A DNA stretch of 64,000 bases from Erythroxylum novogranatense (Eukaryota; Streptophyta; Magnoliopsida; Malpighiales; Erythroxylaceae), in NCBI GenBank assembly GCA_029891385.1, contig CM057228.1, positions 17,818,309 through 17,882,308 on the forward strand. Direction: 5' to 3'. Position numbers and translations under genes: made by a program. Shown in pieces: positions 11,733-23,100 of this stretch. The notes below the pieces were generated by a model that was given only the letters and a program-made list of their open reading frames with translations, had not been told where the DNA came from and did not search any database. Positions within the stretch are counted from its first letter, which is position 1. Each line of letters begins with the position of its first letter.

Positions 11733-12914
11733 TTATGTCGAATAAGTCCTTTTATTACATTATATGATCCAATATAAATTAATTAATAGATTGATATAAA
11801 ATTAAGATAACATATTTTCACATAAATACATTTATAAAATGAAGCGTAATTAAATGCACAATAAGTTAAATTTTATTAACATGCTAATGAACATCATTAT
11901 TCTATATCAAGATGAAATAGAAATTTGACGATTAACATATACATTAGTAAAATAAAAGGATTTTAATTTTATAAAATGAATTAAAACCTTTTATACTTAT
12001 AAAGACAACTTGTTTTCCTTTTATTATAATCTTGTAAGGAATGGATAAGATAAGGATTAGGAAATTTGGAATGGACTATAAATAATCATGAGGTTTTAGT
12101 AGTGTGTAAACTTCTTCTTTTGACTTTTCTCCTCTTTCTTTTTCTTTTTGGGTCTTAACTGAAACTCTCTATTTCAAAATTTAACATTAGTATATTTATT
12201 TAGATAATACATCATTTTGATTAATTCTTATTAGGGTATTATTATCAACGTTACACATTACTTTATTTAATTTATTTATGAATTATTTTATTTTGTTTCA
12301 ATGATTTTATATCATAAAATAAGTTCATTATGTTTTTAATTTTATTTTATAAAAATCGTACAAAATTATTTAAAATTAATAATTTATTGAATCATTAAAA
12401 TAATTTTAATTATTTATTTATTAAATACAGATTTTATTAATTAATAATATTACATAATATTTTAATTATTTATTTAAAATCAATTTCATAATAATCAAAC
12501 ATAAGTAAAAATTGTCATTATCATTTTAATATTTGATACCAAATATTGGAATAAGTGTTAACTTAAACAATTTCATACCTATTCTGATTTTTACTTTTAT
12601 TCGCATTCTTATGTTGTTACTCTAATTTCTTTATTATTGATTATCACATAGACCTAAGTGTCGGCTCAATCCAAACTCATTCACTGATTTTTATTAAATT
12701 TAATAGTAATAGTAACTGGGGAAAACCAGTCCCGAAGGCTTATTAGTAATACAAATAATCAATTTTGAAAAGCAAGTTACGAACTTGAAGAAGAAAAAAA
12801 GCTAGATTTGGTCAGAGCATAGACCCAAATACGCTAACTGAAATGAATGATAATTTCTAAGTCATCGAACATGATTCAATTAACAAACGTATAATCTGTA
12901 GATAATACAAAGGA
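11733..12914. other. AT-rich intergenic DNA
   Basis: Strongly AT-rich with no ORF of note. The segment at 12690-12910, just below the stop of the minus-strand gene, would hold its 3' UTR; TTTATT (AATAAA on the minus strand) is present near 12690. No transposon ends were recognised. Confidence 0.5.
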
Positions 12915-13487
12915 TCAATCAACTTGGTGTTCCTGCAGGAAATCATTTTCTTGGTGTTCCAGGATCGTAGCGGCATCAACTTGGACGGCGAAACAAGTTA
13001 AACGCTTGAAGTAACGATCAAGATGGTTACAGTTAGTATGATTACCTCCACTCTTGGACTTGAAAACCAGGCCTTTCTCTTTTGATCTCTTCCCTGCTTT
13101 GTCTTTGTGCTTCATCCACTTCTTAAATTTTCCTAACACAGTCTTACCCTTTTTCTCTTCCTCCCTCGTAAACTTGTATGCGCTCCTCAGATACCTTTGC
13201 CGGCTCAGGGCATAGATTTCTGAGCGGATACTAATCGAGTCTGAATGAAGCAAGCCGCTGGTGTGCCTACCTTCATTGTGATCAAATCTCACGTAATAGT
13301 AAGGTGAAGAGAAAGGTGAGGGCTCGTGATCAATACTCGCACTCTTGACCAGTTGTCTATCTCGTTCCACGCACAGTCTTCTGAGGTATCTCGCGTCTGA
13401 TTCGTACCATTCAGGTTTCTCAAACCTTCTCTTTTCAAAAACCTCGAAATTTTCTGAACTTACTGAGCTCATACTGTTCATCAGCAT
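12915..13487 (-). CDS. Uncharacterised plant protein, 190 aa, single exon
   Basis: I do not recognise a family. The start is placed at the ATG at 13485-13487 (MLMNSMSSVSS), because a TATA box lies about 60 bp upstream and the frame above it has no ATG. The product is hydrophilic and charged. It has a Ser-rich N-terminus, a DARYLRRLCVERDRQLVKSAS segment near residues 30-50, a YYYVRFDHNEGRHTSG stretch near residues 60-80, and a strongly basic block (KKGKTVLGKFKKWMKHKDK) near residues 125-145 that could bind nucleic acid or act as a nuclear signal. No signal peptide or membrane segment is apparent. Intactness, a plausible promoter and codon use unlike the surrounding AT-rich DNA suggest a real gene. 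Confidence 0.6.
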   Translation of the reverse strand: MLMNSMSSVSSENFEVFEKRRFEKPEWYESDARYLRRLCVERDRQLVKSASIDHEPSPFSSPYYYVRFDHNEGRHTSGLLHSDSISIRSEIYALSRQRYLRSAYKFTREEEKKGKTVLGKFKKWMKHKDKAGKRSKEKGLVFKSKSGGNHTNCNHLDRYFKRLTCFAVQVDAATILEHQENDFLQEHQVD

Positions 13488-13546
13488 CTTCCTTTCAATT
13501 TTAATGTTTGTTTGGTCTGTGTCTGAGCTTGTGAGAGGCTTCTCAA

Positions 13547-13556
13547 TATTTATAAT
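13547..13556 (-). promoter_or_regulatory. TATA box for the 190-aa gene
   Basis: The minus strand reads TTTATTATAAATATTG. A TATAAATA core about 60 bp upstream of the ATG leaves a short 5' leader of roughly 30-40 nt, normal for a plant gene. Confidence 0.6.
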
Positions 13557-13599
13557 AAACGGTGTGTACCCTTCTCCAACTAGGAATCGTGTACAATTC

Positions 13600-15180
13600 A
13601 AATCCTAGTTCGTATATGGTGAGGACTTGCGAGAAATACAATTACAGTTCGACTAGGACTTAAAAGAGACAAAGTTTCAGTCTTAGTGATGTTCTACTCT
13701 CCAATGAGGTGAAGGAGAAGAGATTAAGCTGGATTTATGTGTAACTAACAAAATTCCTCGCAGTTTGCAACGCGATTATGCTTGTCTTCTTTATTTTGTT
13801 CCAGTCATGAGAATATAGTTTTAAAATAACGTTCTAATTTGTGAAGGTCTTCAGATTTAATTGGATGATAGAGATTATTTAATTCAATTTTAATATTTTA
13901 AAAAATTATAATTTTGGAATTTGAAAATGAACTGTAGTGAAATTAGTAAAGTTGCTCTTTTGTTTTCTTAACAGGTCATAAGTTCAAGTCACATAAATGA
14001 TATCTAATGATTTTATGTCATTCATAGAATTTATAATTTTCATCAATAGGTATGTCAAAATATGAAAATAAAGTTAAATTTCTTGAACTAAATTAATAAA
14101 GAATCTTACTTTTAAAATTTTAAAACATAAAAGAATTTCACTACATTATTTTGAATTAAAATTAAAATGAAACATGTGATAAATTTAAATATTATCATGT
14201 CTAATTTAAATTTTATTTGAAAATTGTCTCTTTTATAATAAATATTTACATGCTACTTTCATATTAGTTTCTAGCCTGCCACTCTGCTGTAACACTATCT
14301 TTCATCTCTTTTTTCTTTTCACTTAAGTATATTAAACAAAGAATATATAATAATCACCAATTACGAATGCTTTAGTTGTCCTTTTTTTTTTTTTTTTGTA
14401 CATAATTTTGTCAACCCAAATCTACCGGCCCTTGTAGTCTTGTACCCTTTCATTACAGTCAATTCTATGTACGGCCAACAGTACAACCTCAGCTGCTTCC
14501 AACTCAGAAGATTTTACCACATTGATGCAGTCAAAGCTGCCGCTTCTGTCATCTTTAGCTGTTGATGAGATGGATATTATTCCAATTACGAACACTTCGT
14601 CGGCGTAATAAGCAACTTGGAGTCACATGTGGTTTGTTTTATTTATATCAAAGACAGACTTTCCGTTTCCTCCCCAATGCTTCTTTATCGCTTTGGCCTC
14701 GTCAGGTTGGTCAACTTCCAAGCTATATTAGAGCAATAGACAGCCAGCTTCCAGCTGAATGCATGTAACCAGCGAGCTTGGATTACTAGAATCGATGGCA
14801 AAACTACTCCATTGGAGATTCCTGCCTGTGTTAGTTATGTTTCTGTTTTTTAAATTACTTAGGTGTCATTTAAAATTTCTTAAATTAATATAAACATAAT
14901 AACAGTCAACCATTCAATTTAATCCATTAGAAATAAGAAAATAAATTAATAAAATATCCTATGGCACACCATTTTACATTTTTTTTAATGAAAAAGGTTA
15001 ACAATTAACGATTCAAATATTGTTGCTGATGCATGCGAGAGTTCAATGTTGAAATAAATTGTCATTTGTATAAAATTAACTAACCATTAGTGATAAAATT
15101 GAATTGAACCTATATTGAAAAGCATTTTAGGAAGAGCGAGTGTCAGAAATTTTAGATAATGAAAGACATACTCGTTCTTA
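13600..15180. other. Intergenic DNA without supported genes
   Basis: The first 100-150 bases are the upstream region of the minus-strand gene. The rest is AT-rich, with a T-run at 14382-14397. A small open frame at 14562-14768 shows no recognisable domain, so I do not annotate it. Confidence 0.45.
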
Positions 15181-15188
15181 TGAGTTGG

Positions 15189-15347
15189 ACTCCAATTTCT
15201 GAAGCCCAAAGGCGCCTCAGGTTGTACCAGCCGTTCCAAAGTAAAGCCTTGAAGTTTTTCTACTCCAATTTCTGAAGCCCAAAGGAGCTTCAGGTTATAC
15301 CAGCCGTTCCAAAGCCTGGCAAAGTAAAGCCTTCAAGTTTCTCTACT
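15189..15347 (+). repeat. Two-copy tandem repeat, about 75-85 bp unit
   Basis: The unit ACTCCAATTTCTGAAGCCCA... recurs at 15189-15261 and 15262-15347. Both copies share GCCGTTCCAAAG and TAAAGCCTT. The second copy has a 10-bp extra piece (CCTGGCAAAG). Function unknown. Confidence 0.75.
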
Positions 15348-15964
15348 CAAATTTCGTTCAAAAACAGACACTGACACTTGATGTGGGCCTCGTTTCCTGT
15401 AGCTTTGTTTCCTTTTTACCATTATTAACCGGAAGGGAATCTTTTATCGCTGCCACACTCGTACATCCGACTCCTATGTATCCAACGTCAGATGCAAAAC
15501 ACCGAACTCATCATGACCTGACAGAGTGGCAGCGAAGTGGACATTCGTGGACATTATTAAACTCTTCAAATTAGCCGACTGCCAAATTTTATACACTCTA
15601 TCCATTACAATAAAATGTTCTGACACGGCTCTTCTCTAATGGGATAATCCAATATTGCGCTGAAAATTGCCAGGGCCCACGATCAAAGATGACAACATCT
15701 AGCAAATACTGGCAGGCTTTTCTGTATCGGGACAAATCCACAAGCGTCATATTTCAACTGCCATGGGTTTTATTCTAGCACCCTCTTATGATTCTCTTGT
15801 CAGACTTTATAGGTTTGGTTTCACGATGCTCCTTTTATGAATGCTTTTGGGAGTTGCTTGCTGTTTCGACATTGAGTTCACACTAGTTGTATAGATCACT
15901 ATTTTAACCGCGTTTAAGTCATCCCTGGACCCAACTTAGACAAGTGGATAAAAACAACTTGAAG

Positions 15965-16120
15965 CGTGGTTCGACGGTTTAATTGTCCCACATTTGGAAT
16001 AGAAGAAATTGACGTAGAATTTATAGATTTACAAGCTCTCTCACTTTTAAAGCTAATTTTTTGATTTGGTTCTCTCATAAAATCTATAACAATTAGTATT
16101 AGAGCTAGCATCACACCTTC
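15965..16120 (+). repeat. Degenerate TRIM-like LTR remnant, copy 1
   Basis: Contains a phrase widespread in plant TRIM LTRs: a TCCCACAT-like block, AGAAGAAATTGA, ATTTATA, a GAGCT..TC stretch and TTCTCTCATAAAATCT. It is followed by TTAGTATTAGAGC, a decayed Met-tRNA primer site. It aligns with the copy at 16310-16445. Confidence 0.5.
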
Positions 16121-16309
16121 AAGTCCTCGTGCCATACTTACTAATGATGATACCAATATTGCAGTATTCGTCCAGGGCTAAAAAAGATATAACGTACAGT
16201 CAATTTGTAGGTACGTGGATGGTGATGTCGATATAGCGATATTAAATGCAGGGACTGAAAAGGTCTATCGCACAATCACCCGTCGATACCCTGCCATGTA
16301 AGGTATGAA

Positions 16310-16445
16310 GCGTGGTGGAATGTTACGATCTAATTGTGTCACATTAGTAATAGAAGAAATTGATGTAGGATTTATAAGCTTATGAGCTTTCCTATCCTTC
16401 AAGCTGACTTTTGAGGTTAGTTCTTTCATAAGACTTGTAACACGT
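16310..16445 (+). repeat. Degenerate TRIM-like LTR remnant, copy 2
   Basis: Shares with copy 1 the blocks GAAGCGTGGT, AATAGAAGAAATTGA, GTAGGATTTATAAG and TTCTTTCATAAGACTTGTAA. The two copies are about 345 bp apart in the same orientation and could be the two LTRs of one small decayed element. Confidence 0.5.
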
Positions 16446-17260
16446 GAGAGACGAGAGGGGTCATGTGTCTTCTGGTGTTAAGTGTAAGGAAATTATTTGG
16501 ATTATCAGAAAATATGTTCTTGTCAGATGACAAGCATAATCTAATAAATTTATGTAAACAAAATCCAATAACCCAAATAATACCATTTAGGGCATGGCGT
16601 ACTTAAGGCTGCACTTATAATACAATTTTGTTTTAAGTAAAATGTTATATTTGAAATATTATTGGTTACATGCTTCAAAAAAATATTATTGGTTACAGCA
16701 ATCTCTTTATTTGTCAACGACATATTAATAAACAGAAATTTTGTAACTCAGGAAAATTCTGAATTTTAATGTTCAAATTTCAACAATAATAATGGATCAT
16801 ATATTTTTATTAAGACTAATATTCTGAAAATCTGAGCGAGGAGAGATTTTAAAACATTTTAAAAGAGAACATGTGCTTACATTTTCTTTGTAGACATTTA
16901 AAAAGAGAACATATGTCTTACATTTTTTTTTTGTAGATTTTGACTAATATAAAGGCTTTGTTTGATAAATAGCATATTAGCTTTTTTAAAGATAGAAACA
17001 TATGTGACGGTTTGATCGTATAAAATTGCTGATAATTATATTTAGTAATTAACTTATTAAGTTAGCAGATTGAACATAATTGACTGTCTTTGAAAATACT
17101 CCTATAAAAATGTTCAAAAATTAAAAAATTAAAAAGATAATTATTTCTAAAAGTTATTACAAATTATTCAAACTATTATCCTTTATTATTGTTTTCTTTT
17201 TATCAAAAATAGGTCATGTAATTAGCTTATGCCATAATCACATATCAATAACCACAAGAT
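16446..17260. other. AT-rich intergenic DNA
   Basis: No gene or clear repeat was seen, apart from two close copies of a short AAAAGAGAACAT..CTTACATTTT motif near 16860-16930. Confidence 0.45.
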
Positions 17261-17263
17261 CGC

Positions 17264-17400
17264 TACGGGTAGCCCAGTTGATCAATGGGAAGGAAAGTGA
17301 GTCCTAAGTTTCGGGTTTGAGTCTCGACAACGACAGTGTAGGAGCTCATTCAATATGGTGACTTCTTGTACACACCGAACACTAGACCGTCTTTTCAAAA
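17264..17400 (+). mobile_element. tRNA-derived SINE-like sequence
   Basis: A Pol III A-box-like block (TAGCCCAGTTGATCAATGG, 17270-17288) is followed about 30 bp later by a B-box-like block (GGGTTTGAGTC, 17313-17323; consensus GGTTCGANTCC). This is the head structure of plant tRNA-derived SINEs. No cloverleaf can be completed, so it is not a tRNA gene. The 3' end and TSD are not clear. Confidence 0.5.
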
Positions 17401-17668
17401 AATTGATTAAGATCAAATCGTGATTTATCTCCCTTATACAATATTAGACTGAAGTATAGGGCGCTTAAAATGAGCGTTCTACCTTTTGAATCAAGGATCC
17501 CATATTTCCATTGAAGAAATCTACTTTCTTTTAATGACAAGTCAGGCCTGAAAATTGGGGAAGCAGAACAGTGCAACTGCAAGCTAGTCCACAATGTTGG
17601 CTGCTTCACTGTGCACTGAGGGTGGATGACAGGGAACATGCCACATGTTGAGTTGAGAGGTTTTTAAC

Positions 17669-17833
17669 TTATTTGGGTTGGGATTTGGGAACGAAAGTGG
17701 TAGACAATTCTATGATTTGGTAGCCCCCGGTGTCTTTGGGGAAATCAGGATCCTTCTCATCAGGGTTGTTGCACAGTCCCACATGCTGAATCTTGAACGC
17801 CCGGTGCAAAGTAATATCAGAACTTATTAGTAT
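17669..17833 (-). pseudogene. Exon-like fragment of an unknown gene (C-terminal)
   Basis: The minus strand has a 54-codon open stretch ending in TAA at 17669-17671. The last 45 or so residues read like real protein, with FKIQHVGLCNNPDEKDPDFP followed by a GGYQIIELSTTFVPKSQPK-like tail, and with mixed codons unlike the AT-rich surroundings. The frame is closed upstream by TAA at 17834-17836, so this could be a last exon or a relic. I do not recognise the family and found no convincing partner exon nearby. Confidence 0.35.
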
Positions 17834-17849
17834 TTACTTGAAACTATGA

Positions 17850-19300
17850 CTCCTTCAGTGATACTGTTGAATTTAAGAAAAGGAGGATGATGAAATCCCA
17901 ACCAGGCAATAAAGAAGAAAACAATGCTGGTGACGTCGATTCTTGAGAAGAAAAATGCACCTTTATTTAAAATTAAAATTTAAAATATTGAAGAATAACA
18001 GATAATTTATAATATGGAGAGACAACATAGACAATATTAATTATAACGCTCACGTAACTTTAGTTTGTTTCTTAAAATAAAGAAGAATAAAAATTAACTG
18101 CCCCTTTCTGAATTAATAAATGGATTGAGCTACTATAAATCAGAGCAATAAGAAAAGACTACTGATGTATACAACCATTAAAATTTAGAGTCAAAGATTT
18201 ACCTTATGTAAAGGACTTACTGACTCGAGCGATGATTAGTCTTGATAGAGATGACTTAAAGATGTTTTTTTATAATTAGAATCTTTCTATATCATCTCGT
18301 GATTAAAAAAAAAAAAAAAGAAGAAAAAGACTACAAATTGGCTGTACATAGAGAAGCAAGTTAGCAGCCACAAAGCATGAATACCTAATTCTCCGTCTTT
18401 TGGCCCTCGACTCTGTTTTTGCTCTGTTTTAAGAGTATTTATTCATTTATTTTGGATATGTCTCATATCATAAAATAAGGTAAGAATAAAGTAATAGAAA
18501 TAAGTTATCTGTTTCCGGACATTTTAGCGTCCAAATGCACGCCACGCTACTTTATAATAAAGCATATTTTGTTGCTCTGCTTGACGGTTGGCTGAAGTAA
18601 ATTAAGAAACAAACTTCTAAGACGTCATAATTTGTAAGTGGTGATGTTTGGTAAGCTTTCAATTTTGCTGATAATAATTGATGCCTCACTTTTGCAAAGA
18701 GCCAAGTTGCCAAAAATGACAAGATAACAGACACAAAGGACGGCTGTAAGAATTAGTTAGACATAAATAAACTTGCTTAAGGATGTCGGTAAAAATAACT
18801 AAATTAACTCCTGATACTTAACATCAATTATTGTTGTCCTTGTTACGAAGAATAACAAACAGAGACATCCGGACCTGATAATTTTGGAAACATTGTGGCT
18901 TTTCGCGAGTAGGAGGTACGAAGATTGCCTTGACTTCAACACTGACAGGAAGGTCTTACACTTGCACTTCCATTCCCAAGTGTATACAAAGCCAAGTTGA
19001 AGCAGAACAAACACAGACGCACGCAGACCTTTTCAACAAGAAAGATTAATGGATTTTTTGACATTTAGCAGGCTGTGGTGGAAAATCACCGGAGGACCCA
19101 CTTGCAAAAGGAGAAAGTGTTAGAATTCAACGAGCTACACTACCCTGACCCAAAAGAGCCTTTTGATTCCTCTCACTCCCTGTCCACCTAAAGTTGGGAG
19201 TCTTTACCATCTTAAAGGAAGGTCTTCCATATAGATGATCAAATCCATAAAAGCTTAGTACTGTTGGCATTTTATCCCCTTTTAGTCTGGTGAGTTGCGT
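17850..19300. other. Intergenic DNA upstream of DAR1-like gene
   Basis: AT-rich with no supported coding region. The right part (about 19050-19300) is less AT-rich and probably includes the DAR1-like promoter. A GT donor-like CTG|GTGAGT at 19289/19290 could begin a 5'-UTR intron. Confidence 0.4.
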
Positions 19301-20063
19301 AGGATCCAAGTCCTTTCTTTAGCTTTTCTGTTGTCTCTTTTCGTATCTTATCTTTTTCATGGAAGCAAAAATAACTTTTCTTTAATCTGATTGTGTTTGG
19401 CGATAAAGGTAGAATATTTTTGATAAATTTGATCGTGGATTATACTGCAGATTCTTCAAGTACTATTGCAGGTGAAGTTCTGTTTTACGATATAGTATTT
19501 CTGATGTTGGTGAAGTTCAAAGACAACTGTTCATCAGGATTCAATTTGTTTTCAACCTGAATTTTTCTCATCTCAAAACTTTTGTGTGAGGTATAGTAAT
19601 CAATGATGGTCTCTAGATTGGTTTGTTCTGAATTTATCAGAGACCCGTTAATCTGAAACGTATTGGCATAACCAGTTTGTTCTACGGATTATCTTTTGAT
19701 ATGTCAATCCCCCCTCCAATCTATTGTAGGAATTTTTACTTTTCTTATGAACATACACTAATTGCTTATGTGAGTCATGCAGTTTTGTTAGTGTTCTTTG
19801 CCTTTTGATGCAAAAAACACCAACACATGGATGCACTTCTACTGCGGCCTTTGATGTGTTAGAAATAGATTTATTTCAAAAACAACAAAAACTAGAGCAA
19901 GCATGTAATATCAGATTCGCAATGTAACCAAGGCTTGCCTATTGGTTCTATACCCAATTTCATGACTGGAAAGTTTCTCGGGAGAAAGTGCTTTAATTTG
20001 TTTCTTTTAACTGGCAATGAAAGTTCAGATTTTCTTTTCCTAATTGTTATTTGTCATTGTAGA
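19290..20063 (+). other. Possible 5'-UTR intron of DAR1-like gene
   Basis: Donor-like GTGAGT at 19290 and a polypyrimidine-poor but canonical TTGTAG ending at 20063 bracket a T-rich stretch. The remaining 72 nt before the ATG at 20136 would be leader. Inference only; alternative upstream exons are possible. Confidence 0.25.
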
Positions 20064-20135
20064 TCAATGTGGGATTCATAACTTTTCCTGACAGACCTAA
20101 TTTCACCAGTCCACTATTGAGGAAAATTTCACATC

Positions 20136-23100
20136 ATGGGTTGGTTGACCAAGATTTTCAAAGGTTCTACCCATAAAGGCCAGTATCAGGGAAAGTATGA
20201 AGACCATGGGTATTGGGATGAGCCTCGCCGATCACTGGTAATCTTGCTCTATCCTTTTTCTTTGCATTTCTTATTTTCATTGGCTTATTTATCAGGTTTG
20301 CCTACCCTGACTGGGTGAACTTGAAAATGGGGTAACTTCTGCAAGACTTGTATCCTCGCATGTTTCTATTAATTTTTGCTAGTTAACTTCACATTGGATG
20401 TAGGATAATTCATCAGACTTTGATAATGAAGAGATTGCTTGTGCTATTGCACTTTCCCTGTCAGAAGAAGATCAAAAAGGCAAAAAGGTGATTGGTAAGC
20501 TCCAGAGCTGTAAGCACTGATCCTTATTTATTCTAATTCATTCGTAGTTCCTTTGAAGAATGGGTTGGTTAGAACTGTTAAACATTTGCCTTCTATGACC
20601 TAATGGACGTTTGTTTTACTTCTGAAATGGTTCTTCATCATTGATCTTCATGGTACTAGTTATGGTTTCGCTCTAAGATTCTGCAGTGCAACTTTATGAA
20701 ATCATCTTGACCAACTAACTTAAGATAAAATGGCACTGAAAATGGAAGGGTCTTCACTTGCTCCCATGTGTAAAAATGCTTGATCATTTTGCTGGAAATC
20801 TTTTATTTTCTTGTAAAACTCGGTTTATGTCCTTCTTATGGGATTTAACTCTTGATGGCTAGATTTCCAGCAGTGTTCTTTTTTCACATCGCCATGCTAT
20901 TTAGTTGTTAATTAGTGGTTAAATAAGTAATTCAACTTGACCAGAGGAAGATAGTGAATCCCTCCACTCGGTAGATGATGAATCCCACCAGGCAGAAGAA
21001 GATGAAAGGCCCCATCACGCAGAAGAAGATGATAATCGTGTAAAGGCTCAACTGGAGGAAGATGAACAACTTGCCAAAGCTCTTCAAGAAACCTTGAACG
21101 TCGATTCTCCTCCCCGATATGACAGTAGAAATTTATTTCCATCATATCCGTTCTTCTATCCATCTAGTTACGGGTACAGTCACTGCATGAACAATCTATT
21201 TTGTTGTTGTAAGTTAAGCATAGCCGCATTGAGTGTGGTGTTCTCTAGATTCAAATACTTCATATGGCTAACAATTTGTTTAACAACCTGTTACTGAATT
21301 GTGCTACAAGAACTGAGATTACGTTTGCTATTTATATCAGACATAAGAGGCATCTTTAAGGAAATACCATCATTGAAACATCTTAAATGGGCATTCAGAG
21401 GAAGCCAGAAGCTGCAACACATGATTTTACTTTGGAATGAACTCTTTTATCATAAATGGAGTGATATTAGACTGCCATGGCATGAACATTTTGGCTGGAT
21501 GAAGAATTGATTAGGCAGCAGTATGCTGTCATTTCAGAAACTGTTTGAAAGATGTAATTGGCTAACTCATGTAAGAGGAACTGATTAGATTTGTAGGATA
21601 TCAATGGCAAGTCTAAGCATCATATCCTAGGAATAGACTGGTTTCGTGCTACCAAGGTTTGAGAGCCCAAAGAGTTGCATGAAACGGTTTGCTTGGCTTT
21701 TCATTAGTTGGCAAAAGATTTTACAAATCCTTTAAGGAAGACCAATATGTATGAAAATGCTCTGTAGTACTCACAAGAAAGAGAGCTTGAGATCAAAGTT
21801 ACCTGATTACCAGATGCATCCTTCTGCAATTTCAGCGATCGAAAAATGACTGTTGCTTAAAAGAATTCTTTCGGATTTATAATTTATCTTGCATAACAAC
21901 TTTTGCTATTTTTGCATATTGCAGATTCTATATGAACCCTGACCTGGTTTTTGAAAATGTATTACCTCTAGGATCTGTGCTGGTTGCAACACTGAGATAG
22001 GCCATGGGCGTTTCTTAAGCTGCATGGGTGCTGTTTGGCATCCTGAATGCTTTCGCTGCCATGCTTGCAATCATCCAATAACTGATTACGAGGTTCAAAT
22101 TTATGCAACTTAACTGAATATTTGATCTGGGATCTAATTACAGTGTTCTTGAGTAATTTATCGCTTTTTTCTCTCATTTTTAGCAGTATCAAGGTACGTT
22201 AATATACAACATTGACTAAGGTTTCCTTTTTCCTATCCTTTTTTTTTTTTTTTGGTGTGTGATAGTTCTCTATGTCTGAAAATCGTCCTTACCACAAATC
22301 CTGCTATAGGGAGCAGCACCACCCAAGATGTGACGTCTGTAGTAACTTTGTAAGTATTTTCATGATAGGCCAATATCAACCATTCCATTTCCGTTGGATT
22401 GCACCGCATGATAATTGCATTAAGCTCTCTCCAATAGGTCCTCGTTGATGGGACTTCAGCTGTAAGCTGGACTGTGAAAAAAAAGCATAATGTCACTGAG
22501 CTAACATATGCAACTGTATCAAATGCTTTTTTGGTAGAAAGCAACGTAATTGTTTACAAACCTTTGTAGTTTCGATTGATAAATTAGTTAAGAGTAAACA
22601 ACAGCAGGTCCTTTCACCTAAGTTATCAGATATGCTGACTTAGTTGATGTTGTTAAAGTACTTGATTTCAGGAGCAATAAAATCCAATTGAAAATGCTCT
22701 TTTGAGAAGAGAAAAATGAAGTGTACATGGATGTCTCCAGTGAGTTACTGGAAGCATATGTCACAACTTCTGAATCACACTTGCGTACATACACATGCAC
22801 AGCCTAAACTGTACAGAAACGTTGAACAATTGATCTTCTTCTTTCTGTTGTTTTAGATTCCAACAAATCCAAGTGGTCTCATCGAATATAGGAAACATCC
22901 TTTCTGGATGCAAAAGTATTGCCCCTCACATGAGCGCGATGGGACTCCTCGTTGCTGTAGTTGCGAGAGGATGGAGGTTAGTGAAAAGAACATATGTCTG
23001 AAAATCAAGAAAAGAGGAAAGAGAGTGTGAGAGAGGGCAAACATCAGTGTCATTATTTCTGTTCTGCACAAGAACACCTTGTAGCTTGTTCACTTATCTT

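Noticed and set aside
17264..17340. Candidate tRNA gene
   Set aside because: A-box and B-box are present, but an acceptor stem and anticodon arm cannot be formed, so it is called SINE-like.
17382..17639. 85-codon frame on the minus strand
   Set aside because: Lies below the exon-like fragment, shows no domain and has low-complexity composition. More likely 3' flank than a gene.
20860..21300. Small minus-strand frame (83 codons) opposite DAR1 exon 3
   Set aside because: Its His/Leu-rich repeats mirror the acidic sense codons. No support as a gene.
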